Shown: positions 1-8,457 of the stretch, in pieces | Numbering within the stretch: position 1 is the stretch's first letter | How the letters are laid out: every line of letters starts with the position of its first letter | Assembly: GCF_001514305.1 (NCBI RefSeq) | Contig: NZ_KQ949080.1 | Coordinates: forward strand, 17,057-81,056 | Source: Streptomyces dysideae | Lineage (GTDB): Bacteria > Actinomycetota > Actinomycetes > Streptomycetales > Streptomycetaceae | Direction of reading: 5' to 3' | Length of the DNA stretch: 64,000 nt | The notes under the pieces: model-generated | Seen by the model: only the letters and a program-made list of their open reading frames with translations | What the model was told of the DNA's origin: nothing | Database searches by the model: none | Program-made: the position numbers and the translations under genes

Positions 1-270
1 GGCCACATGGAGCCGCAGCCCATGTGCGTCCACCACACCATCGCGGTAGTCGAGGACCTCGGGGAAGTTGTGTCCGGTGTCCACGTGCAGCAGCGAGAAG
101 GGGATCGCCGCCGGCGCGAACGCCTTCAGCGCCAGACGCAGCATGACGATCGAGTCCTTGCCGCCGGAGAAGAGAATCACCGGCCGCTCGAACTCGCCCG
201 CGACCTCGCGGAAGATGTGCACCGCCTCGGACTCCAGCGCGTCCAGGTGGGACAGGGTGAAGTCGCTCAT
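1..270 (-). CDS. cysD: Sulfate adenylyltransferase subunit 2 (CysD), 5' part only
   Basis: CysD activates sulfate: the small ATP-pyrophosphatase subunit of ATP sulfurylase makes adenosine 5'-phosphosulfate, with CysN as GTPase partner. Only the first 90 codons are visible; the gene runs off the left edge. They begin with ATG at 270 and contain the PP-loop motif LFSGGKDS followed by [10 protein letters not shown], both characteristic of the family. The ATG overlaps the cysC stop codon (ATGA), so cysC and cysD are translationally coupled in an assimilation operon. Confidence 0.95.
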   Translation of the reverse strand, partial: MSDFTLSHLDALESEAVHIFREVAGEFERPVILFSGGKDSIVMLRLALKAFAPAAIPFSLLHVDTGHNFPEVLDYRDGVVDAHGLRLHVA

Positions 271-818
271 ACCAGCCCCCGTTCCGCCAGTGCCGCGTAC
301 ACGGCGTCCGCCGACTCCTCCGGTGTCTGCACCTGCGTCCGCAGCACCAGCGCCGGGTCGGCCGGCGGCTCGTACGGGTCGTCGACGCCTGTCAGCCCGG
401 ACAGCTCGCCCGCGGCCTGCCTGGCGTACAGCCCTTTCACGTCCCGCTCGCTGCACACCTCGACCGGAGTGGCGACGTGCACCTCGACGTACGGCGTCCG
501 GCTCGCGTCATGGCGTTTGCGGACGGCCTCGCGGCTGTCGGCGTACGGAGCGATCACCGGGACGACGGACAGCACACCGTTGCGCGCCAGCACCTCGGAG
601 ACCAGCCCGATGCGCTGCACGTTCGTGTTGCGGTCCGCGCGGGAGAAGCCGAGGCCCGCGGAGAGGAAGCGGCGGATCTCGTCGCCGTCGAGGACCTCCA
701 CGCGGTGTCCCTCGGCCTTCAGCCGATCACCGAGCAGGCGGGCGATGGTGGTCTTGCCCGCGCTCGGCAGCCCGGTGAGCCAGACCGTGGCTCCCTGAGC
801 CCTTGCCGTGGTGGTCAT
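267..818 (-). CDS. cysC: Adenylyl-sulfate kinase
   Basis: APS kinase phosphorylates adenosine 5'-phosphosulfate to PAPS in the cytoplasm. The 183-residue protein has the usual length. It has a P-loop GLPSAGKT at residues 16-23, then the DGDEIRR and [10 protein letters not shown] blocks of the APS-kinase fold. It is the first visible gene of the operon and ends by overlapping the cysD start by ATGA. PAPS made here could also feed sulfotransferases such as the one at 44982-45779, but nothing in the sequence links them. Confidence 0.96.
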   Translation of the reverse strand: MTTTARAQGATVWLTGLPSAGKTTIARLLGDRLKAEGHRVEVLDGDEIRRFLSAGLGFSRADRNTNVQRIGLVSEVLARNGVLSVVPVIAPYADSREAVRKRHDASRTPYVEVHVATPVEVCSERDVKGLYARQAAGELSGLTGVDDPYEPPADPALVLRTQVQTPEESADAVYAALAERGLV

Positions 819-932
819 GCGTCACTGCCCTCTTCTCTCCCGCGTACGACCCCACGGACACTAGGTAAGAAACTTGAGAAGAGGGACAGAGGAGCCTGAG
901 GGTTCTGTTAGTGACCGTCGATATGCGTGAGG

Positions 933-1745
933 TCACACGCCGACGAACGCGGCCCCCGCGTCCCGCAGCCGCTCGTGCAGTCCCCGGAACACCTCGGCCG
1001 AACGCGCGCCCGGCCAGTCCGTGGGGAGCAGCCCGGCGGGCAGGCCGGGGTCGGCGTAGGGCAGGTGGCGCCAGGAGTCCAGGGCGAGGAGGTAGTCGCG
1101 GTAGGCCTCGCCGGGCGGCGTGTCCGTCCGCTGCCGCCACTCGTGCAGCACGCGCGCGTGCCGGTCGAGGAACGCCTCGTGCTCCTTGGCGATCGCCGCC
1201 AGGTCCCACCAGCGGGCGACGGCCTCGGCGGTCGGCGCGAAGCCCAGGTGCTCGCCGCGGAAGAAGTCGACGTACGCCTCCAGCCGCAGCCGCTGGAGGG
1301 TGTGCCGGGACTCCTCGTACAGCCGGGCCGGCGCGATCCACACGCCGGGCGCCGCGGTGCCGAAGCCGAGCCCGGCCAACCGCGAGCGCAGCACATGCCG
1401 CTTCTGCCGCTCCGACTCCGGCACGGAGAACACGGCGAGCACCCAGCCCTCGTCCTTCGGCGGCGTCGTTGCGTAGATACGCCGGTCGCCGTCGTCGAGC
1501 AACTGGCGGGCATCCTGGGAGAGTTCGTACCCGGCCGCGCCCTGTGCCGTCCGGGCCGGCAGCAGCAGCCCGCGCCGTTTCAGCCGGGACACGGACGAGC
1601 GTACGGAGGGGGCGTCCACGCCGACAGCGGCCAGCAGCCGGATCAGCCCGGCGACGGGGACCGGGCCGGGCATATGGCGGCCGTAGGCGCCGTAGAGAGT
1701 GACGATGAGAGACCGCGGTGCATGCTGGTCGGACACGTTGATCAT
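933..1745 (-). CDS. PaaX-family transcriptional regulator
   Basis: A 270-residue protein with an N-terminal winged helix (about residues 10-70, including SVRSSVSRLKRRGLL) followed by the long C-terminal domain typical of PaaX, the repressor of phenylacetate-type degradation operons that usually senses an aryl-CoA. It lies just downstream of, and on the same strand as, the aryl-CoA ligase gene (15 bp gap), so it probably controls this module. No strong Shine-Dalgarno sequence precedes the ATG at 1745; a GTG at 1736 is an alternative start. The exact effector cannot be read from the sequence. Confidence 0.88.
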   Translation of the reverse strand: MINVSDQHAPRSLIVTLYGAYGRHMPGPVPVAGLIRLLAAVGVDAPSVRSSVSRLKRRGLLLPARTAQGAAGYELSQDARQLLDDGDRRIYATTPPKDEGWVLAVFSVPESERQKRHVLRSRLAGLGFGTAAPGVWIAPARLYEESRHTLQRLRLEAYVDFFRGEHLGFAPTAEAVARWWDLAAIAKEHEAFLDRHARVLHEWRQRTDTPPGEAYRDYLLALDSWRHLPYADPGLPAGLLPTDWPGARSAEVFRGLHERLRDAGAAFVGV

Positions 1746-1760
1746 CTTAGATCGTGCGGA

Positions 1761-3353
1761 TCACTGCTGGTCACCATCGGTGCGCAGCCGGAACCGCTGG
1801 AGTTTGCCGGTCGCCGTGCGCGGCAGCGCGTCCAGGAAGACGATCTCCCGCGGGCACTTGTACGGTGCCAGCTCGGCCTTGACGAAGGCGCGCAGCGCCT
1901 CGGGGTCCCGCCGCGCACCCTCCCTGAGCACCGCGTACGCCACCACGACCTGCCCGCGCGCCTCGTCCGGCCGCCCCACCACCGCCGTCTCCAGCACGTC
2001 CGGGTGGCGCAGCAGCGCTTCCTCGACCTCGGGGCCCGCGATGTTGTACCCGGCCGAGATGATCATGTCGTCCGCGCGGGCAACATAGCGGAAGTAGCCG
2101 TCACTCTCACGGACGTAGGTGTCCCCGGTGATGTTCCAGCCGCCGCGCACGTACTCGCGCTGCCGCGGATCGGTGAGATAGCGGCAGCCGACCGGCCCGC
2201 GCACGGCGAGCAGCCCCGGCTCCCCGTCGGGCAGCTCCCGGCCGTCGCCGTCCACCACGCGCGCGTGCCACCCCGGTACCGGCAGACCCGTCGTCCCGGG
2301 CCTGATCCGCTCGTCGGCGGCGGAGATGAAGATGTGCAGCAGCTCGGTGGCACCGATGCCGTTGATGATGCGCAGCCCGGTCCGCTCGTGCCAGGACTGC
2401 CAGGTGGCGGCGGGCAGGTTCTCACCCGCGGAGACACAGCGGCGCAGGGAGGAGACGTCGTGCGCGTCGATCTCGTCGAGCATCGCGCGGTACGCCGTCG
2501 GCGCGGTGAACAGCACCGACACCCGGTGCTCGGCGACGGCCGGCAGCAACTGCCTGGGGCCCGCCTGTTCGAGCAGGAGCGCGCTGGCGCCGACGCGCAT
2601 CGGGAAGACGATGAGTCCGCCGAGCCCGAAGGTGAAGCCGAGCGGGGGACTCCCGGCGAAGACATCGCCCACATGTGGTTGCAGCACATGCCTCGAGAAG
2701 GTGTCGGCTGTCGCCAGCACATCCCGGTGGAAGTGCATACAGCCCTTGGGGCGGCCGGTGGTGCCGGAGGTGAAGGCGATCAGCGCGACGTCGTCGCCCG
2801 CGGTGTCCGTCGCGGGGTACGGGGTGTCCGGCGCCGGACGGTTGAGGAGGTCGTCGGAGGCGTCACCGCCGTACGTCGTGATCCGCAGCCCCGGTGTCTC
2901 GGCCTTGGCGAGATCGTCGACGGCCCGGATGTCGCACAGGGCGTGCCGCACCTGGGCGATCTCGCAGATGGTCCGGAGCTCGTGCGGCCGCTGCTGGGCC
3001 AGCACGGTGACGGCGACCGCGCCCGCCTTGAGCACGGCCAGCCAGCAGGCGGCCAGCCAGGGGGTGGTCGGCCCGCGCAGCAGCACCCGGTTGCCCGGGA
3101 CGACACCGAGGTCGCCGGTGAGCAGATGCGCGAGCCGGTCGACGCGGGCGCGCAGTGTGCCGTACGTCCATGTGTCGCCGGCCGGGGTGTGGAAGACCGG
3201 GCGGTCGTCGGGTGGGCCCTGGAGGAGTTCGGCGGCGCAGTTCAGCCGTTCGGGGTAGCGCAGCTCCGGCAGGTCGAAGCGGAGGTCGGGCCACTGGTCG
3301 GGCGGCGGGAGGTGGTCGCGCGCGAAGGTGTCGACGTGCGCCGAGACGTTCAT
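1761..3353 (-). CDS. AMP-dependent aryl/acyl-CoA ligase (benzoate or 2-aminobenzoate-CoA ligase type)
   Basis: A 530-residue member of the ANL superfamily that adenylates a carboxylic acid and transfers it to CoA. The ATP-binding loop AFTSGTTGRPKG is at about residues 193-204, the adenylation motif around GIGATE follows, and the catalytic lysine motif ATGKLQRFRLR is near the C-terminus. Overall order and length fit benzoate-CoA/2-aminobenzoate-CoA ligases rather than long-chain FadD. It is divergent from an acyl-CoA dehydrogenase and RidA protein and followed by paaX, which suggests an aromatic-acid catabolic module. The substrate is inferred from family and neighbours only. Confidence 0.88.
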   Translation of the reverse strand: MNVSAHVDTFARDHLPPPDQWPDLRFDLPELRYPERLNCAAELLQGPPDDRPVFHTPAGDTWTYGTLRARVDRLAHLLTGDLGVVPGNRVLLRGPTTPWLAACWLAVLKAGAVAVTVLAQQRPHELRTICEIAQVRHALCDIRAVDDLAKAETPGLRITTYGGDASDDLLNRPAPDTPYPATDTAGDDVALIAFTSGTTGRPKGCMHFHRDVLATADTFSRHVLQPHVGDVFAGSPPLGFTFGLGGLIVFPMRVGASALLLEQAGPRQLLPAVAEHRVSVLFTAPTAYRAMLDEIDAHDVSSLRRCVSAGENLPAATWQSWHERTGLRIINGIGATELLHIFISAADERIRPGTTGLPVPGWHARVVDGDGRELPDGEPGLLAVRGPVGCRYLTDPRQREYVRGGWNITGDTYVRESDGYFRYVARADDMIISAGYNIAGPEVEEALLRHPDVLETAVVGRPDEARGQVVVAYAVLREGARRDPEALRAFVKAELAPYKCPREIVFLDALPRTATGKLQRFRLRTDGDQQ

Positions 3354-3419
3354 GGCGGTTCGCCCCCTTGCCTTGGTGGGCCGCCCTCGTGAGGCGTCGT
3401 GGTGGGCTCACACAAGGAG

Positions 3420-3459
3420 CGTATCGTGTTGGTGACGACAGTCAATGGTGCGCGATACG
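3420..3459. promoter_or_regulatory. Inverted repeat in divergent promoter region
   Basis: CGTATCG (3420-3426) and its complement CGATACG (3453-3459) are separated by 26 bp in the only intergenic gap between the divergent ligase and acyl-CoA dehydrogenase genes. It may be an operator for the PaaX-type regulator; the wide spacing makes this tentative. Confidence 0.35.
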
Positions 3460-3572
3460 GTGGGAGGGTGGCCGCAGCGGCCGTCGGGGAGTGGCCGTAC
3501 GGCCGTCGGTCGACTCGCCGCGACGGTCATCGGAGGTGTGACCGCGACGGTCACGGGGAGAGAGGACCGGCC

Positions 3573-4898
3573 ATGCCCGCATTCTGGCTCGATCCGACAC
3601 AGACCGCCTGGTGTGCCGAACTGCGCGCCCTGGCCGCGGACCGGCTGCGCCCACTCGCCGACAGGGCGGACAAGGGCGAACCCGGCCGCGTCAACCGCCC
3701 GCTCGTCGTCGAACTCGGCCAACTCGGCCTGCTGGCCCGGCTGTTCACTTCCGGTGCGGTTGACCTGTGCCTGATGCGGGAGTCGTTGGCGTACGCCTGT
3801 ACGGAGGCCGAGACCGCCCTCGCCCTCCAGGGCCTGGGCGCGTATCCGGTACACGCCCACGGCACCCCGGCCCAGCGCGACCGCTGGCTGCCCCGGGTGA
3901 CGGACGGCACGGCGGTGGCGGCGTTCGCGCTGAGCGAGCCTGGGGCGGGGTCGGACGCGGCGGCGCTGGGCCTGCGGGCAGAGCCGGAGGTATCTCGGAA
4001 CGAAGGGCACGGTGACGCGCCCCACCAGGGCCGCGGGGCAGTGTCGACAGGCGGCTCCGCCGCAGGGCGCGACCAGCCCCCACCGGCCCGCAGCCTGCGA
4101 ACCACCAGCACCCGGCAGACGCCCCGCAGTCCGCAGGGCGACGCACCGGACGCCCCCCTGACCGCCGCCCCCGACGGCCCCGCCCGCTGGCGGCTCACCG
4201 GTGAGAAGTGCTGGATCTCCAACGCCCCCGAGGCCGACTTCTACACCGTCTTCGCCCGCACCACGCCCGACGTCGGCGCCCGCGGAGTCACCGCCTTCCT
4301 GGTCCCCGCCGACCGCCCCGGCCTCACCGGCACCGCCCTCGACATGCTCTCCCCGCATGCCATCGGCGCCCTCTCCTTCGACGCCGTGCCGGTCACGTCC
4401 GACGACGTGCTCGGCGAGACCGACCGCGGCTTCCGGGTCGCGATGGGCACCCTCAACCTGTTCCGGCCCAGCGTCGGCGCCTTCGCGGTCGGCATGGCAC
4501 AGGCGGCCCTGGACGCGGCCCTGGCCCACACCGCCCGACGGGACGCGTTCGGGGGCAAGCTGAAGGACCTCCAGACGGTCGCCCACCAGGTCGCCGAGAT
4601 GGCGCTGCGCACGGAGGCGGCCCGCCTGATGGTGTACGCGGCGGCCACGGCGTACGACGCAGGCGACCCGGACGTCCCGAAACGCGCTGCGATGGCGAAA
4701 CTGCTCGCCACCGAGACGGCCCAGTACGTCGTCGACACGGCCGTCCAACTGCACGGCGCCCGCGCCCTGCACCGCGGCCACCTCCTCGAACACCTCTACC
4801 GCGAGGTGCGCGCCCCACGCATCTACGAAGGCGCGAGCGAGGTCCAACGGGGCATCATCGCCAAGGAGTTGTACGCGAACAGGGAGGTCGCCCAGTGA
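3573..4898 (+). CDS. Acyl-CoA dehydrogenase with an in-frame repeat-like insertion
   Basis: A 441-residue flavin acyl-CoA dehydrogenase. The SEPGAGSD motif precedes the beta domain, GEKCWISNAPEAD follows, and the C-terminal YEGASEVQRGIIAKEL block carries the usual catalytic-base region. About 60 residues (encoded by roughly 3990-4180) are inserted between the LGLRAEPE and RWRLTGEK stretches, which are nearly adjacent in ordinary family members. The insert is Pro/Arg/Gly/Ser rich and looks like translated non-coding repeat DNA. The start at 3573 is chosen because homology begins there. The stop overlaps the next gene by GTGA. The likely role is oxidation of an aryl- or acyl-CoA made by the divergent ligase. 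Confidence 0.87.
   Translation: MPAFWLDPTQTAWCAELRALAADRLRPLADRADKGEPGRVNRPLVVELGQLGLLARLFTSGAVDLCLMRESLAYACTEAETALALQGLGAYPVHAHGTPAQRDRWLPRVTDGTAVAAFALSEPGAGSDAAALGLRAEPEVSRNEGHGDAPHQGRGAVSTGGSAAGRDQPPPARSLRTTSTRQTPRSPQGDAPDAPLTAAPDGPARWRLTGEKCWISNAPEADFYTVFARTTPDVGARGVTAFLVPADRPGLTGTALDMLSPHAIGALSFDAVPVTSDDVLGETDRGFRVAMGTLNLFRPSVGAFAVGMAQAALDAALAHTARRDAFGGKLKDLQTVAHQVAEMALRTEAARLMVYAAATAYDAGDPDVPKRAAMAKLLATETAQYVVDTAVQLHGARALHRGHLLEHLYREVRAPRIYEGASEVQRGIIAKELYANREVAQ
3990..4180. repeat. Streptomyces-like GC-rich repeat embedded in a coding frame
   Basis: This stretch has no counterpart in the acyl-CoA dehydrogenase fold. Its centre (4067-4093, beginning gcgcgaccagcccccacc) resembles a GC-rich repeat I recall as common in Streptomyces intergenic regions. 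The insertion keeps the reading frame. The boundaries are estimated from where the dehydrogenase homology stops and restarts. The match to a repeat family is from memory. Confidence 0.5.
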
Positions 4899-5293
4899 CC
4901 ACGGAGCGCGTCAACCCGCCGGACCTCTCGCCACCCACGGGCTTCTCCCACGCAGTGGTCGCCACGGGCTCCCGGGTCGTCTTCCTGGCGGGACAGACAG
5001 CCCTCGACGCCGACGGCAAGGTGGTCGGCGACACCCTCGCGGAACAGTTCGAGCGGGCGCTCACGAATCTGCTGACCGCGCTGAGGGCGACCGGCGGTAC
5101 CCCCGCCGACCTGGCCCGCGTCACCGTCTACGCCACGGACATCGCCGCGTACCGCACGCATGCGCCCCAACTCGGCCGAATCTGGCGGCGGTTGGCGGGC
5201 CATGAATACCCGGCCATGGCGGTGGTGGAGGTCGTACGCCTCTGGGACGAGCAGGCGATGGTGGAGCTCGACGGCTTCGCGGTGCTGCCGTAG
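4895..5293 (+). CDS. RidA (YjgF/YER057c/UK114) family protein
   Basis: A 132-residue protein starting with GTG that overlaps the upstream dehydrogenase stop (GTGA), so it is translationally coupled. The sequence has the RidA fold pattern: an N-terminal region with FSHAVVATGSRVVFLAGQ, then LTALRATGGTPADLARVTVYATD, and the C-terminal AMAVVEVVRLW..AMVELDGFAVLP. Family members deaminate reactive enamines/imines or act as related hydrolases. Fixed neighbours (aryl-CoA ligase, acyl-CoA dehydrogenase) suggest a dedicated role in the same aromatic pathway. Confidence 0.9.
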   Translation: MTTERVNPPDLSPPTGFSHAVVATGSRVVFLAGQTALDADGKVVGDTLAEQFERALTNLLTALRATGGTPADLARVTVYATDIAAYRTHAPQLGRIWRRLAGHEYPAMAVVEVVRLWDEQAMVELDGFAVLP

Positions 5294-5352
5294 CCCGTCA
5301 ACGTCCCCTGGACAAGGGGCGGTCGCCGTCACCGCGCCGTGAGCGAAGTCGC

Positions 5353-5547
5353 TCAGGCAGCGATCGCCAGACGCCCGGCCGGCACCCGGTGCGGTGCCAC
5401 GACACGGCCGTCGGGGAGGAGTTCGCCGCTGTCGTCGAAGACGATCGCGCCGTCGCACAGCAGGCTCCATCCCTGTTCGGGGTGGGCGGCGACGATGTGC
5501 GGGGCGGTGTTGTCGGAGGAAGGGCACGAGGGCTGGTGGGAACACAT
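5353..5547 (-). CDS. DUF5999 family small protein
   Basis: A 64-residue protein beginning MCSHQPSCPS and ending with GELLPDGRVVAPHRVPAGR. This is the pattern of a small conserved Streptomyces family (DUF5999) with an N-terminal Cys/His pair and a central HPEQGWSLLCDG. The start at 5547 has a good GGAGG ribosome site 6 bases upstream. No function is known for the family. Confidence 0.85.
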   Translation of the reverse strand: MCSHQPSCPSSDNTAPHIVAAHPEQGWSLLCDGAIVFDDSGELLPDGRVVAPHRVPAGRLAIAA

Positions 5548-5713
5548 GGCGCACCTCCACGTCGGTGGGACGAGCCGTGCGGACCGTCCCTATGGATAGA
5601 CCATGCTCCCGCCGCGAACTCATCGGAACGGGCGGGCGGGAAGCGTGACAACACGCGGACATCTCCCGGACGGTTCCGCGACCGTCGGCAAGGACTCGCC
5701 GCCGAAGGGGTGA

Positions 5714-6202
<489 letters not shown>

Positions 6203-6221
6203 TCCGGAACGGAAGCGCCGG

Positions 6222-6258
6222 GGAGGCGGCCGCGGTGACTGCCACCGCGGCCGCCTCC
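6222..6258. terminator. Bidirectional terminator hairpin
   Basis: A perfect 16-bp stem (6222-6237 with 6243-6258) and a 5-base loop lie between the convergent ends of the secreted-protein gene and the carbonic anhydrase gene. It can serve both strands. Confidence 0.85.
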
Positions 6259-6288
6259 TGCATGTGAGCGGTTCAGGGGTCCAGAGGT

Positions 6289-7032
6289 TCAGCTGATGCG
6301 GTGCACCCGCTGGGTGGTCAGTTCGTAGCGGGCGCCGACGATGGCCAGCGCGCCCGAGTCCACCCTGGCGGCGAGATCGGGGTCCGCCGCGAGCCGCGAC
6401 CGTACGAGCCGTATGTTGGCGTCGACCGTCGCGTCGACGCGGGCGTCACCTTCCGTGCTGTGGTCGATGGCCGGGTTGATCTGGTCGGCCAGGTACTGGA
6501 TGTGGCGGGGCAGTTCCTCGCCCGACTCGTCCGCCTGGACGGCGGCCTTCACCGCCCCGCACGACTGGTGGCCGAGCACCATGAGCAGCGGGATGTCCAG
6601 TTCGAGCACGCCGTACGCGAGGCTGCCGAACACGGCCTCGTCGAGGACCTGGCCCGCGCTGCGTACGGTCATCAGGTCGCCGAGGCCCTGGTCGAAGACC
6701 AGTTCCGGCGGTACCCGGGAGTCGATGCAGCCGAGCACGAGGGCGAAGGGGTGCTGACCGTTCGTCAGCGACTGCCGGACGGCGGGCGTCTCGTCGGGAT
6801 GCCGCTCGCGGAAGGTGCGCCAGCGGCGGTTGCCCGCCGCCAGCTCCCGCAGGGCCTCCTCGGCGGTGGCGGGCCGCTTGCGCGAAGCGGCGATGGGGGG
6901 TGCGGCGATGGGGGGTGCGGCGGCCGCGGGGGAGGCGCTGAGGCCGACGCCGACGCCGAGGGCCGCGGTGCCGGTCAGCGCGGCGCGGAGGAGGGAGCGT
7001 CGCGCTCTGTGGGGTACTGGGTCAGAGTTCAC
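6289..7032 (-). CDS. Beta-class carbonic anhydrase, exported by Tat
   Basis: Interconverts CO2 and bicarbonate. The zinc ligands of the beta class are visible: CIDSR (Cys, Asp) and, about 50 residues later, GHQSCGAV (His, Cys). The N-terminus carries a twin-arginine signal (RARRSLLRAALTG followed by a hydrophobic stretch ending ASPAAAA), so the enzyme is likely secreted. The GTG at 7032 gives a normal signal peptide, but no ribosome site precedes it. An open frame continues upstream through a repetitive stretch, so the start is uncertain. Confidence 0.88.
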   Translation of the reverse strand: MNSDPVPHRARRSLLRAALTGTAALGVGVGLSASPAAAAPPIAAPPIAASRKRPATAEEALRELAAGNRRWRTFRERHPDETPAVRQSLTNGQHPFALVLGCIDSRVPPELVFDQGLGDLMTVRSAGQVLDEAVFGSLAYGVLELDIPLLMVLGHQSCGAVKAAVQADESGEELPRHIQYLADQINPAIDHSTEGDARVDATVDANIRLVRSRLAADPDLAARVDSGALAIVGARYELTTQRVHRIS

Positions 7033-7079
7033 GGAGGGAAACGTACGTCTGACTTGGCGCTTCACCCGTCCAGTTGCCG

Positions 7080-7145
7080 AATCGTGGACGAGCATTGCCG
7101 AGTCATGGACCAGCGTGGATGGATCATGATTAAGAGTTGAACCAT
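7080..7145 (-). repeat. Degenerate 21-bp tandem repeat upstream of carbonic anhydrase
   Basis: On the coding strand three imperfect 21-bp units follow each other; translated in frame they read HDPSTLV, HDSAMLV and HDSATGR. A two-turn periodicity in front of a gene could be a set of regulator sites rather than coding sequence. Confidence 0.5.
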
Positions 7146-7294
7146 CCTTGGTGATCCCGAGGCCGGTCCCATGGGCTACGTCACCCCGGCCGCCGCGCCT
7201 CGAGATCACCAAGGCGTTCACCGAGCGGTGACGGTCTCAGGAGCTCATGACGGTGCCACCGCGATCGGTCGTACGTCGCTGTGCGGCTGCCTGG

Positions 7295-7828
7295 TCAGGG
7301 CCGTGAGGTGCTGCCCATCTCCGCGGTGAAGACCACGGGGTCACTGTCGAACCCTCGGATCATCTCGTGAAACTCCCACGCTGCGGAAGCATCCCGGGTG
7401 AACTCCGCGACAGTCGCGGCGGTGGAACCGGCGACCTGTGCGAAGTCGTTCTTCAGCAGTTCCTTGTACCCCTCGACCACCAGAACCCCGGCGTTCGATA
7501 TGTCGCCGAAAGTCTTGGGGCCGCTGTTCTGGTGGATCACCACGCCCACGACCACCCGTGCGACCGAGGACGCGAGGCGATCGAGCTCCAGGGTCATCAC
7601 TTCGACGTAGCCGAAGCCCTGACCGGTCTGGCTGTGCCGGCTCATGTTGATGGTGCCGTCCGGTGAGCGGCTGTCGAAGTGGACGACGTACACCGGCCGC
7701 CCGTAGGGGGCGTCGGCCGAGTAGGTGGCGGCGATGACGTCGAGATGATGAGGCGGCTGATTCCAGGGACTCGGGTCCCACCTGAGCCGCACCTCGGCCT
7801 TCCCTACTCCCTGGATGTCGCTGTTCAC
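7295..7828 (-). CDS. TerD family protein
   Basis: A 177-residue protein of the TerD family (calcium-binding stress proteins linked to tellurite and other resistances, very common in Streptomyces). Typical blocks are LRWDPSPWNQPPHHLD, VVHFDSRSPDGTINM, the TGQGFGYVEVMTLELDRL segment, and FTRDASAAWEF near the end. The start at 7828 is GTG. It is a single-gene unit, about 2 kb from the TerB-like gene. The precise stress is unknown. Confidence 0.9.
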   Translation of the reverse strand: MNSDIQGVGKAEVRLRWDPSPWNQPPHHLDVIAATYSADAPYGRPVYVVHFDSRSPDGTINMSRHSQTGQGFGYVEVMTLELDRLASSVARVVVGVVIHQNSGPKTFGDISNAGVLVVEGYKELLKNDFAQVAGSTAATVAEFTRDASAAWEFHEMIRGFDSDPVVFTAEMGSTSRP

Positions 7829-8061
7829 CGGATTGCTGCCTTTCCCGTATCAAGCCACCACGGGATTGCCCCCGCATGGTCAAGTATGGCTCTCGCTCCT
7901 CCTGTTGAAGCGTCTCTGATCAGTCCGAGCAGGATGGCCTCGGCGAGAAGTCCCGGAGCCGGCTGGAGCGCCGGTCGCGGTCGCGGTCGCGCTGGCCGGC
8001 GGGGGGGCGTCGATACGATGGACCGCCCGTGAATTCGGGGCCGTCGGAAGGGAGACAGGGC

Positions 8062-8451
8062 GTGACGGATCAGCGGCAGCGTCCTCGGCGGCGGGGGCAG
8101 GGGGAGCTGGAGGCGCTCGTCCTGTCCGCGCTGCGTGAGGCGGACGGTCCGGCGAGCGCGGGCTGGGTGCAGGAGCGCCTCGGCGGGGACCTCGCCTATA
8201 CGACGGTGATCACGATCCTGACCCGGCTGCTGGCCAAGGGCGCGGTGACCCGCGAGCGCGTCGGCCGCTCGTTCGCGTGGACGCCGGCCTCGGACCAGGC
8301 GGGCCTGGCCGCGCACAAGATGCGCAAGGTGCTCGATGCCGAAAGCGACCGGGAGGCGGTGCTGGCCAGCTTCGTCACCTCCCTGGAGCCGGGCGACGAG
8401 CGGTTGCTGCGGGAACTGCTGGGGCGAGCCAAGGACGAAGGGGAAGACTGA
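8062..8451 (+). CDS. BlaI/MecI/CopY-family transcriptional repressor
   Basis: A 129-residue winged-helix repressor. GELEALVLSALREAD, TTVITILTRLLAKGAVTRERVGRSFAW and the C-terminal dimerization helices match the BlaI family. A GTG at 8062 preceded by GGGAG is preferred over the in-frame GTG at 8029, since homology begins just after it. Six bases downstream lies an M56 peptidase gene, the standard pairing in which a membrane peptidase senses a signal and leads to repressor cleavage. Targets are not evident from its own promoter. Confidence 0.9.
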   Translation: MTDQRQRPRRRGQGELEALVLSALREADGPASAGWVQERLGGDLAYTTVITILTRLLAKGAVTRERVGRSFAWTPASDQAGLAAHKMRKVLDAESDREAVLASFVTSLEPGDERLLRELLGRAKDEGED

Positions 8452-8457
8452 AGCCTC

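Noticed and set aside
927..3392. An 821-codon plus-strand frame across the PaaX and ligase genes
   Set aside because: Antisense shadow of two clearly identified genes; no recognisable domain.
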